From Fragum whitleyi (Eukaryota > Mollusca > Bivalvia > Cardiida > Cardiidae): a DNA stretch of 64,000 nt. The DNA is taken from contig OX411555.1 in assembly GCA_948146395.1 (NCBI GenBank), positions 40,379,065-40,443,064 on the forward strand, in the 5' to 3' direction. The position numbers and the translations under genes are program-made. How positions within the stretch are numbered: position 1 is the stretch's first letter; the number at the start of each line of letters is the position of its first letter. The notes beneath the pieces were generated by a model, which saw nothing but the letters and a program-made list of their open reading frames with translations, was not told the DNA's origin and searched no databases. Positions 35,852 through 47,315 of this stretch are shown piece after piece.

Positions 35852-37304
35852 ATTGTTTTATTGTTTTCTAGTAATATTTCTTTTTATAAAATGGCAGAAA
35901 ATATGGCAATAAAAGCCAAACGAGCTTTTTTGTTTCTCCACTCATCATTGAACAGACTTGCAAATGTTCCATATAAAACATTTTTTAAATTGTTTGATAG
36001 CAAGATAAGTCCTATTTTACTGTAGGGATCAGAGATATGGGCTCTCCAAAAACCTAATTCTATTGAATTACTACATTATTTTGCCTGTAAAAAATTTCTG
36101 ACGGTTGATATAAGAACAGTAAATTGTGCTGTCCCCAAAGATCTGGGAAGATATCCAATGTATACAAAGTCGTCTAAAAGATGTATCAAATACTGGATAA
36201 GAAACCTTAGCCTTCCGGATAGCCTCCATGTCAAAATTTGTTATAAAATGATGTTGCATTATGACAAATTGGGTTATAAAAATTGGTCTACATTAGTAAA
36301 TAGTAACGGCTTTGGATATGTTTGGGAAAATCAATATGTCAATAACACAAACTCCTTTCTATTTCAATATGAGAGTAGATTAAAGGATCAGTTTCTTTAA
36401 ACGTGGAAGAATACATGGTAAAATAGCATTAGACTTTTTTATTATACATGTAATGATTTTAAACTATGTTTTGTTCTCGAACCATACATTTCTATTTTAG
36501 ATTTTCGTAAGTTTAGAAGAGCTATGGCTACATTTAGAGGGTCCTCTCATAATCTTATCATAAAGGCAGGTCATTATCACAAAATTCCTCGTGAAACTTA
36601 ATTGATTGATTGATTGAATGGAGTATAACGCCACTTTCAACATTTTTTCAGTTATATCTCGGCTGCTGGAGCACCTTACAATGGATTCCTGGTATTTCTC
36701 TCACCAGTACAACTATCACATCCTTTCCTAGCCTCCAGCTGCTATCTTCGTGAAACTCGAACATGCCTGTATTGTGAAGGAATGGTAGAGGATGAAATCC
36801 ATTTCTTATTTATTTGTCCACTATATAAAGATGTAAGAAGTCAGTATATTGGTCCATATAATTTGAATAATCCACATGGTAATAGAATAGCTACTTTAAT
36901 GACTTCTTCAAATGAGAGGGTTGTTTAGAATCTTGCAACATTTTTGTTCTATTCCTTTAAGATTCGCTCTGAATTTTTAAGTAGTCAAACGGACTAAAAT
37001 AAATAAGTAAAAAAGGAGATTAATCATTTTCGTATTGAATTTTTTTATCAATATCAAAATGGATATTTTTGAAGTCAAGACACTTATTTCATTTAAACCT
37101 ACATAGTTTTGGGTATACATTTAAACAACTGATAAGGAAATGACATATACCTTCTTTTGATGAGATAAGTTGCTACTTGTGTAGCCATGTGTTCCCTGTC
37201 TCACCATGTATCATTTATATTGTTGCATTGTATTGTTGTACTTTAACATATGTATGGGCTGGTGGCCTATATTTCACAATAAATTGTTGAAGTTGAAGTT
37301 GAAG
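35852..37304 (+). pseudogene. Broken LINE: ORF2 C-terminus and 3' end
   Basis: One forward frame can be followed from about 35852 to a stop at 36995-36997. It passes stop codons at 36023 (TAG), 36398 (TAA), 36419 (TAA) and 36926 (TAG) and a SINE. It contains the post-RT motif LFDSKISPILL-stop-GSEIW (usually YGSEIWG) and an arginine/tryptophan block KSSKRCIKYWIRNLSL. Near the end is a zinc-knuckle CLYCEGMVEDEIHFLFIC (C-X2-C-X8-H-X4-C). These are typical of the end of non-LTR retrotransposon ORF2 proteins. The RT core is missing (5' truncation). The 3' end has CACAATAAATTG followed by GAAGTT repeats to 37304, a likely LINE tail. Confidence 0.85.
36599..36747 (-). mobile_element. 5'-truncated SINE inside the LINE
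   Basis: SINE 3' tail (ATTGATTGATTG) and body; no tRNA head. Flanked by TCGTGAAACT at 36589-36598 and 36748-36757, a 10-bp target duplication. Insert plus one target copy is 159 bp, a multiple of three, so the LINE frame continues on the far side. Confidence 0.9.
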
Positions 37305-39047
37305 AATTTAAATTTCATATCCCTTTTAATTTTTTTCTCAAATGGTTCACTACATGCCTTCCCAATTCCATTCATTGTCAATTCTTAGGGACAAGAAGAT
37401 AGAAAAAGGGGATATTTTTCAACTCCATAAAACTCAGTTAATTAGAGATTATACCACAAATAGGACCTGGAAACCTGTAGCTGCGGTTTGCCTATGTGGC
37501 AAGTCGAGAATGCTGGTTTTTGGAGGCTAGGGGAAGATGAGATTCCCCAAAAAATACAATTATTAATTATGTCCCTAACTTCCATAAGATTCTTATAATC
37601 ATAACTGGAATCATGGCTGATGACCAAAACTTTGCGACTTCAGTTTAAACAGTACTTTGGCAGTCTGCCTAATGTCAATTTACCAGTCACTTCAAAGGGG
37701 GGAAAGTAATTAAGAACTGACAAGAATCTTTTTCTCAAAAACAAGAGAGGAAAAAATATGGAATGACGATGTATGTTTATATTTTGCTCCATTTTGGTAA
37801 ACTAGATGTATACAATTACTTTTTTTCTTCTCATGTAATTGTTTATATTTGTCCTCAAATAGAACTCAGTGATGCAAAATACCTTGTAAAAGAGACTTTT
37901 TACTCTTTTCAATCGCTTTGCTGTTTAAGACGGTGTCTTTGACTGTCTAGACAGTATAGATCAAGATCATGATCCAGTAAAATGCAATCTGATTTTAGTG
38001 GATTAAATTAAACATTACCTTTTGAAATGTCTAGATAACAGCAGTTTGTTCTCTTGTCAGAAATACTTTTAGATTTCACTAGAATATTAACTCCTGACAT
38101 GACCCTTAATTTTCAAACAAGACCTAATATATATAAGGCATATATTCTAACAAAGTTTGACAATGATTGAGCTGAATTTTTTTTGCGCTCCTTGTACTTT
38201 AACAAGAATTATTTGAGATTTAACACTGAAACCTACTTTTTGAACCATGAATTGCTCTGAAAAGTTCTCCGGCTGCTGAGAACTTTTACTCTAATTTGCA
38301 GGGCTTGTCAATAAATAACATTGTTCAAGAATCCAGAGGTTCCAAAAACATTGAGTGGAATAATAATTTAAATTTTACTAATAGTTTTAGTAATCTATAA
38401 CATAGGATGAAAATCAAGAAAGTATAACTTTTTGAGAAGATGGAAATAATTTCAAGATTAAATAATTTGTACATTGGAAAATTTGTTTAAGAAATGATAA
38501 ACCTATCATATTAGAATTATCTTAAAGTGTCATAAGCATGATTTCTGATCAAGATATTCAGTGCTTTTGCTTGTACACTGGTAATTAATTGTTCCTACTA
38601 CAATAAGACTCAATAGCGTTTGCTATCTTTAATATATATTATTAAACTTCTAAAAAGATTTATTCAAGGCCTTGAAAGTTCAAATCATCTTTACAAAATG
38701 TTAATATCAATTATTATATGACCTATGTAGCGGGAGTGAAAAAAACATGTTGAATATTTTTGATATTACATGGGTGTTATTACACTAGTGGAATAACTAT
38801 GCAAATTAGCTCAGAGCGAATAGCAACACTACTTTGTAACCGCTAAAATGATGACATAATGTATATATTGTGACGTCGGTTTTAAACAGCGTTATAAGTT
38901 TGACAGAAAATTGCAATGTTTAATTTCAAGAATTTTGATGATTTTCTGCAAAAATTTGGGTAATATTATAAATAGAATATAAAATTTGTGCTCATAAAAT
39001 ACAAAATTTATAAACTCTTCATTTATAAACAGATGAAAACTCGGCAC
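37305..39047. other. Unique AT-rich DNA, no gene recognised
   Basis: Short open frames only, none with recognisable motifs. An octamer ATGCAAAT (38799-38806) lies some 60-80 bp upstream of a TATATATTG and TGACGTCG cluster near 38860-38880. Confidence 0.5.
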
Positions 39048-39275
39048 ACTTTTTTCAGTTGGAGCACCTAACAATGGATTCCTAGTATTTCCCGCACCAG
39101 TACTACCATCACATCCTTTCCCAGCCCCCAGCTGCTATCTCACATAGGTCTACAATTATCAACCCATTGGTGAGAGACAAATAGTCAGAAAGAATGAGTG
39201 CCGCTATCGGGGATCGAATCCAGGACCTCTTGATGGACAGTCGGATGGGCTACCAACTGCGCTATGACGGCGGCC
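39048..39275 (-). mobile_element. SINE with complete tRNA head, 3' truncated
   Basis: The minus strand starts GCCGCCGTCATAGCGCAG, with the A box in TAGCGCAGTTGG and the B box in GGATTCGATCC. The 3' tail side is missing beyond GGAGCACC. Confidence 0.75.
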
Positions 39276-39292
39276 ACCATCTGAAGATGAAA

Positions 39293-39335
39293 TCCATGGC
39301 TTGGCGCAAAACAGTTGTACCTGCCTATATGTTTA
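39293..39335. mobile_element. Half of the foldback MITE
   Basis: TCCATGGCTTGGCGCAAAAC...CTGCCTATATGTTTA matches the left arm and loop of the 78-bp foldback; the right arm is absent. Confidence 0.55.
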
Positions 39336-39741
39336 CTTGTCTAAATCTTACCACAGATACAAAGAGGGAATCATCAAGGTTTTTATTGAATAGGGGCTTG
39401 TTCAGAGACAATGTAGAACCCTCTGCTGTTCTACAGAATAGAACTTGGTAATAATAAGGGCACAGCCATGAAAGTGGGTCATTTTGCCCATGGCTTTATA
39501 CCACGTCACTATCATCAACAATCTCGCTAAGAATGACATTGTATGACACAAAGTCATTAAAAGAATAAGAGTGGGCATATCATAAATTGAAAACAAAACA
39601 CAGTGTTTAACTACTTTTTGTCATCAAATCATAATATGTCTATGGATGACAAGAAAAATTAACAAAATATGATTTACTTCAAGAGTATTTTATAAAAAAA
39701 AGTATCACCAGAAGCCGAAATACATAAATTATGACCCAATA

Positions 39742-40065
39742 TTACTTCAGTTCAGTCCAAAGTACTTTCCAGTTTACGGAAAAGTCCAAGCAATGTTTTG
39801 AATGGTTCAGAGAGCTACAATTATTTCCGATTCTTGTGTGGGTGACCTCAAGCTTCCTTTTTCCAATAAAGTACAACTTTTCTGGGGCATGTTTATTCCA
39901 ATTTAGAAAGTTTTTGAAAAATGTAAGTGAATCTTGGTTCCTTATCTATATTGGTAAGTTGTTCCATTCTTCAATAGCAGATAGAAGAAAAAATCTTTTA
40001 TAAATCTCTGTTCTACATGAAAGTATTCTTCTTATATTTGATCTTTGATCATTCGACCTTATCGC
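39742..40065 (-). pseudogene. LINE ORF2 C-terminal fragment with one stop
   Basis: 108 minus-strand codons with one in-frame TAG at 39946-39948. Motifs in order: RSNDQRSN, ILSCRTEIYKRFF, SAIEEWNNLPI, SLTFFKNFLNW, THTRIGNNCSSLNH. This order (CRTE.YK.SFF, EW/NxLP, SLxxFK, RxxCSSLN) is the normal C-terminus of many CR1/L2/Rex-like LINEs. It is a different LINE from the 3.5-kb fragment, and no RT domain is present. An overlapping plus-strand frame (39731-40003) is its shadow. Confidence 0.75.
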
Positions 40066-40889
40066 TTATCAGGTGATTGGCAAAAATCAGACCTTGACAG
40101 TGTCTTCTAGTATTTTTTTATTAGACTTGACATGATATGATCAATTCATTCCGGTCAAACTAGACTTAAGTTAAACTGATTTCTGAGATTTTTCAAGTCA
40201 ATCTTTGAGACCAACTTTAAGGTTTGTAGGCAAAATACTATAGCCAATCAAAGACTAGATATTTTTCTTTTTTTGGGCCCTAATTTGCCCTAATGACTTT
40301 GAAATTTACCCATTGCCTCCTCATTTCTCTTTTATCATTCATTGGTTGATTTGGGTTTTATGCCACTTTGAAGATCATTGTAGTGATATTGCAGAGCCGG
40401 GTGCTCCTCCCCATGGCTTCCTGTTGTTTCTAACACCAGCACAACCACAATATACCATCAGAGCCACCAGTTGTTCATCAAAGTAAGGCCTCCTCATTAT
40501 CACTTGCCCAATTGGTTTTCTTCAAATAACACTTGTCAAATTGACTGTTGTCAAATGTTAGGTAAAAGTTGTCCAAGCTTTGCTTCAAACATACAATCCA
40601 AAGATTATCAGCCCAACTCATTACCAAAGGAGTCATCTGGGACATGCTTCAATTTATCCAAGAATTCTTCAAGACACATATATTGATTTAATCTTAATTT
40701 AAATTGGACAAAAGTATGTGCTTCTTAAGATAACTACAAGGGTTATGTCTCATTGCTTGTCCTCAGAAAACTTGATTTCTAGTTTTTTCTGAGCTTTTAT
40801 CTTGTCATTAACTCTGATCAATAATTAGCTGAAACTGACGAAGGAGTTCTGTACAGTAGTATAGAACATACAAATAGGGTCGGGATGGA

Positions 40890-41098
40890 TTAGTTTGTTT
40901 GAACGGGTTTTGCGCATTTTCAACAATTTTGCAGTTATATTGCGGCGGCCGGAGCACCTAACAATGGATTTCTGGTATTTCTTTCACCTGTACTACCATT
41001 ACACCCTTTCCTAGCCTCTGACTGCTATCTCACATAGGTTTACGATTATCTATCCATTGGTGAGAGACAAACATCGGAAAGGATATTTGCCGCGGGTA
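40890..41098 (-). mobile_element. SINE with 8-bp target duplication
   Basis: TTTG-tail SINE whose 5' end is truncated near the tRNA head (TTTGCCGCGGGTA). GGGATGGA flanks it at 40882-40889 and 41099-41106. Confidence 0.8.
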
Positions 41099-42728
41099 GG
41101 GATGGAGGGGAAGGGTGTGTTTTCCTTATTTTGAAGAGTTTTGACTGATGTTCTGAATGAAAATGAAGAAATTATGCTACACAGGGTAGGCAGAGTGGGT
41201 GGAGTGTTGTGCAATTTGAACCCTTAAACCTCTTTGGCATCCACAAATGTCTCAGATTATTTTGCAAAGAATGTGGCCTGTACCATGAAGACTTTTATTC
41301 TGATCAATTTTTGGACTGATTGGGAAAAAAATTACAGCCTCAGTTGACTTAATTTTTCTTTTAATTTTGACTTAAACAGGGTTTTGTAACTTCCCTGTTC
41401 TCATTTGAATTATCTATTGAAATATTGAATGGAGTTTAACACCACTTTCAACATTATTGCAGTTTAATTGCAGAGGCTTGTGCACCTACCCATGGCTTTC
41501 TTTTGTTTCTAACACAAACACAATAACAACACTTTATCCACACAACCAGTTGCCCATACAAGTCAAGCCTTCTAATTATCATTTGCCAATTGGTGATCTT
41601 TAAATGGCAATTATCACAATGACTTTTGAAGCCTGGCTTCATACTCGTAATTCCAGGATTTAGAGCCCAACTAATTAATTGATAGAGCTAGCCAGGCAAT
41701 GCTGCAATTTGTCCAAGAATTCATCTAGATACTTTTACTGACAAAAATCAAGTTTGAATTGGACAAAAGTATGTGGTTCCAATGATGACAACAAGGGTTA
41801 TGGTGTAATTTTTGTTCCTAGGTGACTCAATTTCTAGTTTTTGTAGAATTCATCTTGTCAATGATTCTAAAGAATGTTCAGCTGTTAACCATCTATTTTT
41901 TTCTGTACAGGGGATTTAAATATATGAAAAGGGAGGTGTGTTTTTATTTGACTGAATTTTTTCATAAAATGAAGCAATTATGCTACATTTGGGAGGTAGG
42001 GTGGATGGAGAGTTGTTTTATTTGAACCCTCAAAACCTCCTCTGAAATTCACCGGTGTAAAAGATGATTTTGAAAAGATTATGGACTGAACCAGTTAGAC
42101 TTTTATTCTGCTTCACCTTTGGATTGATTGGGAAAAAATTTGACCTCACTTGACTTAAGTTATCTTTTTAATTAGACTTAAACAGGGTTTTGCAACTTCC
42201 CAGTTCTCATTGAATTTATCCATTGAATTATTGAATGTAGTTTTACACTACTTTCAACATTATTGCAGTTATAATGCAGAGGCTTGTGCACCTACCCATG
42301 GCTTTCTGTTGTTTCTTACACCCACACAACCACAACACTTTATCCAGACAACCAGTTGCCAATCCAAGTAAGGCCTACTCATTATCATTTGCTAATTGGT
42401 GATCTTCAAATGGCAATTGTCAGAATGACTTTTGTCAAATGTCAGATGAAAGCTGTTCAAACCTGGATTCAAATTCACATCCCAGAATTTAGACCTGAAC
42501 TAAATTACAAGTGAAGCCAGCAAGGCAATGCTTCTATTTATCCATGAATTCATCAAGATACTTAAAGTGACGAAAATTAAATTAAGTATGTGGCCCTTAA
42601 GGGTTATGGTGTTATTTTTGTCGCAAGGTGACTAAATTACTAGTTTGCTGAGCATTCATTTTGTCAATAATTATGATGAATATTTAGTTGGACTGATCTA
42701 GGATATCTGTACAAGGGGTTAAGACTAA

Positions 42729-43479
42729 ACAAGATGTGTTTGTGAAACACGAATGCCCCCGTAACAGCATTTTTTTTTCAAAGTTTGACCTTGACAGATG
42801 ACCTTGACCTTGTCACATGACCTTGACTTTGGTACCAGCAGATGCGGGTCATAGAGATCTATCATCATGCCAAATATGAGCCTTGTATCTTGAATAGGCT
42901 TGAAGATATTGGCAATGTTAAGTTTTTTTGAGTTATTTGACCTTGACAGATGACCTTGACCTTGTCACATGACCTTGACTTTGGAACCAGCAGATGCGGA
43001 TTATTAAGATCTATCATCATGCAAAATATTAGCCTTGTATCTTGAATAGACTTGAAGATATTGGCAATGTTAAGTTTTTTGAGATATTTGACCTTGAGAG
43101 ATGACCTTGACCTTATCAAATGACCTTGACTTTGGTACCAGCAGATGCGGATCATTGAGATCTATCATCATGCCAAATATAAGCCTTGTATCTTGAATAG
43201 GCTTGAAGATATTGGCAATGTTAAGTTTTTTGGTTAACTTTTTGAGTTATTTGACCTTGAGAGATGACCTTGACCTTGTCACATGACCTTGACTTTGGTA
43301 TCAGCAGATGCGGATCATTGAGATCTATCATCATGCCAAATATGAGCCTTGTATCTTGAATAGGCTTGAAGATATTGGCAATGTTAAGTTTTTTGGTTAA
43401 CTTTTGCAGACAGACAGACAGACGGACAGACGGACAACGGTAAAACAATATGCCCCCGATCTTTCGATACGGGGGCATA
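42729..43479 (+). mobile_element. Family E HINE-like element, long copy
   Basis: ACAAGATGTGTTTGTGAAAC start with hairpin GTGTTT-GTG-AAACAC and motif ATGCCCCCG. Four monomers of about 150-163 bp follow (AGCAGATGCGG at 42837, 42989, 43140, 43303), each with several TGACCTTGA sites. A GACAGACGGACA run lies at 43407-43437. The 3' hairpin TATGCCCCCG ... CGGGGGCATA is followed by an A-run. Confidence 0.85.
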
Positions 43480-44391
43480 AAAAAATAGAGGGGTTTATTT
43501 CCTTATTTTGCAGTTTTTTGACAGAATTTCTTCATGAAAATGAGGAAGTTATGCTACACGGGGGAGGTAGGGTGGGTGGAGAGTTCTTCCATTTAAACCC
43601 TCAAACCTCCTCTGGCATCCACAAGTGTCTCAGATTATTTTGCAAAGAATGTGGCCTGTACCATGAAGACTTTTATTCTGATCAATTTTTTGATTGATTG
43701 GGAAAAAAGTTTGACCTCGGTTGACTTCATTTTTCTTTTAATTTTGACTTAAACAGGGTTTTGTAACTTCCCTGTTCTCGTTTGAATTATCTATTGAAGT
43801 ATGGAATGGAGTTTTACACCACTTTCAACATTTTTGCAGTTCAATTGCAGATGCTTGTGCACCTACCCATGGCTTTCTGTTGTTTCTCACACCTGATTTA
43901 GCATCACCCACACTTTATTGAGGATACCAGTTGCCAATCCAAGTAAGGTTTATCATAGTCACTTGCCAATTGGTGGTCTTCAAATGCCAATTGTCACAAT
44001 GACTTTTGTCAAATTTAAGATGAAAGTTTTTCATACCTGGACTCAAGTTCACAGGATTTACAGTCAAACTCCTAGTCAATGAAACTAGCTGGGCAATGCT
44101 CTTACTTATCCTAGAATCCATCAAAATACTTATACTGACTATAACATGGTTTAAATAAGGCACAAGTATGTGGTTCTCAAAATAACTACAGGGCTGGTCT
44201 TAGTTTTTGTCCAAATTGTCCCAAGAGGACTTGATTTTTAGTTTTCTCAGCCTTCACTTTGTCAATAATTCTGATAATTTATTAGCTGGGGTAGAAATAT
44301 GGTTTATTTTATAGGGGATTTGAACATAAAGATAGGAGGGGGAGGGGGTCTTTGACTAAAAGCAGAATTAGCCACTTTCTAATTCTCATTT

Positions 44392-44648
44392 TATTTGTTT
44401 GTTTGAATGAGGTTTAACACAGCTTTCGACAAACTTTCAGTTATGCTGTCGCGGCTAGAGTACCTAACAATGGTTTCCTGGTATTTCTCACACCAGTACT
44501 ACCATAAAATCCTTTCCTAGCCTCAAGCTGCTATTCCACATAGGTCTAAGATAATCATCCCATTGGTGGAAGACATTTAGTTGGAAAGGATGAGTGCCGC
44601 CATTGGGATTCGAACTTGGGAAATCTTTATTGACAGTCCAGCGCACAC
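44392..44648 (-). mobile_element. SINE with 9-bp target duplication
   Basis: TTTG-tail SINE with a partial tRNA head. TTCTCATTT occurs at 44383-44391 and 44649-44657. Sister repeat units lack it. Confidence 0.8.
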
Positions 44649-45018
44649 TTCTCATTTAATTTATATATTGGGTGATTGAATGATGTTTTATACTGCTATG
44701 ATATTAATGCAGTTATATAGCTTCCTGTTGTTTGTAACACCAGAACAACAACAACACTTTATCTAGGCTACCAGTTGCCCAAGTAAGCTGCCTTCTCATT
44801 TTCACTTTCTTATTGGTGGTCTTCAAACGGCAATTGTCACAATGACTCATGACAATTGCCAGATGAAAGTTGTTCAAACCTGGCTTTGAACTCATAATTC
44901 CAGTATTTAGAGTCCAACTATATTACTGATGGAGCTAGCTGGGCCATGCTCCAATTTATCTATGATTTCATCAAGATACTCATTCTACCTTATTTTTGGT
45001 GAACTTTTTTGTTCACCC

Positions 45019-45122
45019 AGTTAGTAGGCATTTATCCTTTAAGCATGCAACAAACTGTATCCAAAAACAAAAAGGATTTACATGCTCAAAGAAAGTGAAA
45101 ACATCACTTCTTTTGGTTACCA
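45019..45122 (+). repeat. 104-bp direct repeat, left copy
   Basis: Identical to 45929-46032 (offset 910). Begins AGTTAGTAGGCATTTATCC and ends TTTTGGTTACCA. The two copies bracket about 800 bp that includes a SINE. Confidence 0.85.
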
Positions 45123-45476
45123 GTGAAGGAGGTTCTTAATAGCTTTGTAATAAAGTAGTGCTGATTTGGGTTCAATTTAGTATTTCTCAAGATCACTATT
45201 TATTTTGGAATAGCATAATACTGGAATTCTTAATCATGTGAAGACAATGAACATTCACATTTAGAATACAAAAAGAAGTAGCAATTTTTCAAATGAACAT
45301 GTAGATGAATCAAAGGTTAAGAGCTTAGCAATGTATACAATACTATGTTATTGCTGAAATCACTCGTTATCGCAAGTGCCGGTAGTAATTTGCCAGAAAC
45401 AAGTGCTGTTTAGGTTGTGACCTCCTTAACTGCGTTGTTTATACTGTATTTATTTATAAACTTAGTAGCATTAGAA

Positions 45477-45691
45477 TTGATTGATTGAATGGAGTTTTAC
45501 GCCGCTTTCAACATTATTTCAGTTATATCGCGAAGGCTGGAGCACCTAAAAATGGTTTCCTGGTATTTCTCTCACCAGTACAACCACCACATCCTTTCCT
45601 AGCCTCCAGCTGCTATCTCACATAGGTCTACGTTTATCAACCCATTGGTGAAAGACAAATAGTCGGAAAGAATGAGTGCCGCCGTCAGGGA
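45477..45691 (-). mobile_element. 5'-truncated SINE with 11-bp target duplication
   Basis: TTGA-tail SINE truncated in the tRNA head (GCCGCCGTCAGGGA). TAGCATTAGAA flanks it at 45466-45476 and 45692-45702. Confidence 0.88.
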
Positions 45692-45928
45692 TAGCATTAG
45701 AAACGGTAACCAGTATAGTGCCATATGTGAACTACAAATTTCTTTAGATTTTAAATAATATGTTTTGCAAATAATTCTCATTATGTGCGACTACATGTCT
45801 ATAAACAGTTTGCAATCCGTCATGGTAAAATGAGTGTTACTCTGTGTTACTATTCAATTTGCAGGGCTTGGCTTACACGTGACGTAATTTGGAGGGTTTT
45901 ACTTTGCAATATTTATGGTTATTACAAA

Positions 45929-46032
45929 AGTTAGTAGGCATTTATCCTTTAAGCATGCAACAAACTGTATCCAAAAACAAAAAGGATTTACATGCTCAAA
46001 GAAAGTGAAAACATCACTTCTTTTGGTTACCA
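45929..46032 (+). repeat. 104-bp direct repeat, right copy
   Basis: Second identical copy. Sequence outside the 104 bp is unrelated on both sides. Confidence 0.85.
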
Positions 46033-46204
46033 AAGCCTCGTAATAAGCTGAAGTTATGACATTTGGGTTACCAACCTATGATTAAAGCTTTCAAGTTATT
46101 AATGTCCACTTTCTATAGAAGTTAGTAATCATGGATAAAAGTCAATTTACCATAACTTTAAGTGCAACGACCAGTTACTAAGGCTCTGCCCTGCCAGGAC
46201 AAGA

Positions 46205-46488
46205 TTTGTTTGTTTGAATGGGATTTTACGCTGCTTTTAACATTAGTTTAATATTAACAATATCGCGTCAACTGGAGCACCTAACAATGGATTCCTGGTA
46301 TTTCTCACACCAGTACTACCATCACATCTTTTCCTAGCCTCCAGCTGCTATCCCACATAGGTCTATGATTAGCAACCCATTGGTGGTAGACAAATAGTCT
46401 GAAAGGATGAGTGCTGCCGTCTGAGGATCGAACCAGAGACCTCTACATGGAGAGTCTGACGCGATACTAACTGCGCTATGACGGTGGC
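46205..46488 (-). mobile_element. Full-length SINE with 13-bp target duplication
   Basis: Complete head (A box in TAGCGCAGTTAGTATCG, B box in GGTTCGATCC), body and TTTG tail. TGCCAGGACAAGA flanks it at 46192-46204 and 46489-46501. With 50993-51276 this is the best length standard (284 bp). Confidence 0.9.
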
Positions 46489-47136
46489 TGCCAGGACAAG
46501 AATCGTGGATTAAAATCATTGAAAGTTCCAAGTGACTGCTTAAATTATAAATCTTAAATTGAAATAATGTAAGGTAAATAATCTCATAAAAATACTCGAT
46601 TTCGTCTATAGTTTTATTCTATTTACAAAAATTATTCCTGGGTAACCCTGTATCAGTATGCCATATATTTGTATGATTACATGCAAATCATGACTTTTAT
46701 GAGCAGAGATCAATTTCATATAGCTTATTTGGTGAGATACATTTCTTAGAAGCTAAAGCTTTCATGGATGTCATCGAAATCTCACAAGAACTATCTGAGG
46801 GGTCCCTTTAACAGAAGGAATAAATATTATCATAATGAAAATCTTCCCATTTAAAGGCAGAGTCTGTTTCCACATATTGATTGATATTCAACCAACATTT
46901 TAAAGAATTGATACTTGGATGTCTTAATTTGCATGGCAAGAAAACATGGATTGGTTGAATTACCTTGGTATTATCAATTGGCCACATTTCAAAATAATGC
47001 CTACATTGAGTAAATTTTTTTAATCTGTCACCTTACTATGGGTACAGGAATGTTCACCATTAGCAGTTTCAGTGAATTGATTAGGTTTATGATTAGCAAA
47101 AGATTAGATTACAGTTTAAAAGATTATTGCAAGGGT

Positions 47137-47283
47137 GTTTGTTTGTTTGAATGGGGTTTTACACCGTTTTCATCTATCTCACCTTTACATCACTATGGCT
47201 GGAGCACCTAACAATGGACTCCTGGTATTCTCCTCACCAGTACTACCATTACACCCTTTCGTAGCCTCAAACTGCTATTTGAA
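47137..47283 (-). mobile_element. Headless SINE ending in a G-run
   Basis: TTTG-tail SINE body cut at CAAACTGCTATTTGAAATAG, directly abutting a G-rich run. Confidence 0.7.
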
Positions 47284-47286
47284 ATA

Positions 47287-47315
47287 GGGGGGAGGAGGGG
47301 GGGGGGGGTAGGGGG
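47287..47315 (+). repeat. G-rich run, possible G-quadruplex
   Basis: About 29 bases, nearly all G, in several tracts (GGGGGG, GG, twelve G, GGGGG) separated by A or TA. Tract spacing would allow a quadruplex on the plus strand. Confidence 0.6.

Larger units (their letters stand above)
40339..44990 (+). repeat. Five diverged direct repeats of about 0.8 kb
   Basis: Units start near 40339, 41424, 42230, 43798 and 44672. Each opens with a SINE-like segment (GAATGGAGTTTTACACCACT ... TTATTGCAGTTATA ... CCATGGCTTTCTGTTGTTTC). Then follow CAATTGGTGGTCTTCAAATG, GACAAAAGTATGTGGTTC and GGAGGTAGGGTGGATGGAGA. Subtracting later insertions gives 868, 806 and 817 bp for the first three intervals. Units 1 and 4 each hold a SINE and unit 3 a family E element. 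Short frames inside (for example 43404-43697) are not conserved between units, so I call no gene. Confidence 0.8.

Noticed and set aside
43404..43697. 97-codon plus-strand frame
   Set aside because: It starts in the family E microsatellite and continues into the 0.8-kb repeat; the frame is not maintained in sister units.
45019..46032. LTR retrotransposon with 104-bp LTRs
   Set aside because: No TG...CA ends, primer-binding site, polypurine tract or gag-pol coding between the repeats.
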